From Actinernus sp. WN-2022 (lineage: Eukaryota; Cnidaria; Anthozoa; Actiniaria; Actinernidae), in contig JAOWCC010001634.1 in NCBI GenBank assembly GCA_030867875.1, forward strand, positions 140,078,365 to 140,142,364: DNA of 64,000 bases. The letters run 5' to 3'. The notes below the pieces were generated by a model, which did not search any database, was not told where the DNA came from, and saw only the letters and a list, made by a program, of their open reading frames with translations. Below, piece by piece: positions 63,401 to 64,000 of this stretch (positions are counted from its first letter, which is position 1; each line of letters starts with the position of its first letter). The translations under genes were made by a program, and so were the position numbers.

Positions 63401-64000
63401 CTCTCTAGGGTATTAGGTGGGCCGCTCTCTTGGGAATTAGGTGGGACGCTCTGTAGGGAATTAGGTGGGACGCTCTCTTGGGTATTAGGTGGGCCGCTCT
63501 CTTGGGTATTAGGTGGGCCGCTCTCTAGGGAATTAGGTGGGCCGCTCTCTAGGGAGTTAGGTGGGCCGCTCCCTTGGGAATTAGGTGGGCCGCTCTGTAG
63601 GGAATTAGGTGGGCCGCTCTGTAGGGAATTAGGTGGGCCGCTCTCTTGGGAATTAGGTGGGCCGCTCTGTAGGGAATTAGGTGGGCCGCTCCCTTGGGAA
63701 TTAGGTGGGCCGCTCTGTAGGGAATTAGGTGGGCCGCTCTGTAGGGAATTAGGTGGGCCGCTCCCTTGGGAATTAGGTGGGCCGCTCTGTAGGGAATTAG
63801 GTGGGCCGCTCTGTAGGGAATTAGGTGGGCCGCTCCCTTGGGAATTAGGTGGGCCGCTCTGTAGGGAATAAGGTGGGCCGCTCTGTAGGGAATAAGGTGG
63901 GCCGCTCTCTTGGGTATTAGGTGGGCCGCTCTCTTGGGTATTAGGTGGGCCGCTCTCTAGGGTATTAGGTGGGCCGATCTCTAGGGTATTAGGTGGGCCG
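57456..64000. repeat. 24-bp satellite, about 272 units, runs off right edge
   Basis: Unit GGGAATTAGGTGGGCCGCTC plus four bases (TGTA, TCTA, TCTT or CCTT). Read in steps of 24, the register never changes to the window end, so I see no unit of another length. Variants are substitutions only, mostly at the four-base segment and at AATT/TATT/AATA. A uniform block with GTAGGGTATT spans about 59899-60593 and one with CTAGGGTATT about 60595-60870. Open frames in it (e.g. ELGGPLCR repeats) end where AATAAGG adds a stop; coding is unlikely. Confidence 0.95.

Overview
This window is animal genomic DNA, most likely from a cnidarian such as a coral or sea anemone. That is an inference from split genes with GT-AG introns, dense fold-back and TTAA MITEs, Penelope-like, CR1/L2-like and Merlin-type transposons, and minisatellites. 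No prokaryotic operon, rRNA or ordinary tRNA gene was seen.

Region 1 (1 to about 8,080) is compact and intron-poor: an endogenous Polinton/adintovirus-like dsDNA virus segment running off the left edge. It holds the start of an A32/FtsK-type packaging ATPase, a double jelly-roll major capsid protein with a frameshifted C-terminus, a penton-like minor capsid protein, three putative virion or membrane proteins, a TFIIB-like transcription factor, a small zinc protein and an F-box/ankyrin protein broken by a one-base frameshift. Divergent genes share short TATA-rich promoters with a common motif (core AACTATATATG). A long hairpin lies between two genes, and converging genes touch or overlap at their stops.

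Region 2 (about 8,090 to 38,430) is a host gene on the minus strand resembling EPS8 (actin and signalling adaptor with a PTB domain). Fourteen coding exons between 31,992 and 11,236 join in one frame, plus a possible upstream exon at 38,344-38,431. The SH3 and C-terminal exons expected for EPS8 are not in the window, so the viral segment may lie in a downstream intron. Introns are filled with nested transposons: a 3.85-kb Merlin element inside a LINE fragment, and a 4.46-kb Merlin element inside an 81-bp minisatellite and itself split by a smaller Merlin relative. Four elements have matching ends and perfect 9-bp target duplications. Both long Merlin copies carry an ISXO2-like transposase gene and a divergent coiled-coil gene, and all four of these genes end in a hairpin that looks like the replication-dependent histone mRNA 3' stem-loop (perfect GGCTCTTTTAAGAGCC in two). 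This is the most novel signal in the window.

Region 3 (about 38.5 to 57.4 kb) has no intact host gene that I can support. It holds MITEs, a SINE-like sequence, a 75-bp minisatellite of about 21 units, a Penelope GIY-YIG endonuclease fragment, a decayed MULE-type transposase with a TTAA MITE in its intron, an element with G/C-rich ends, and a degenerate CR1/L2-like LINE.

Region 4 (57,456 to the right edge) is a 24-bp satellite of about 272 units with no visible length change in any unit.
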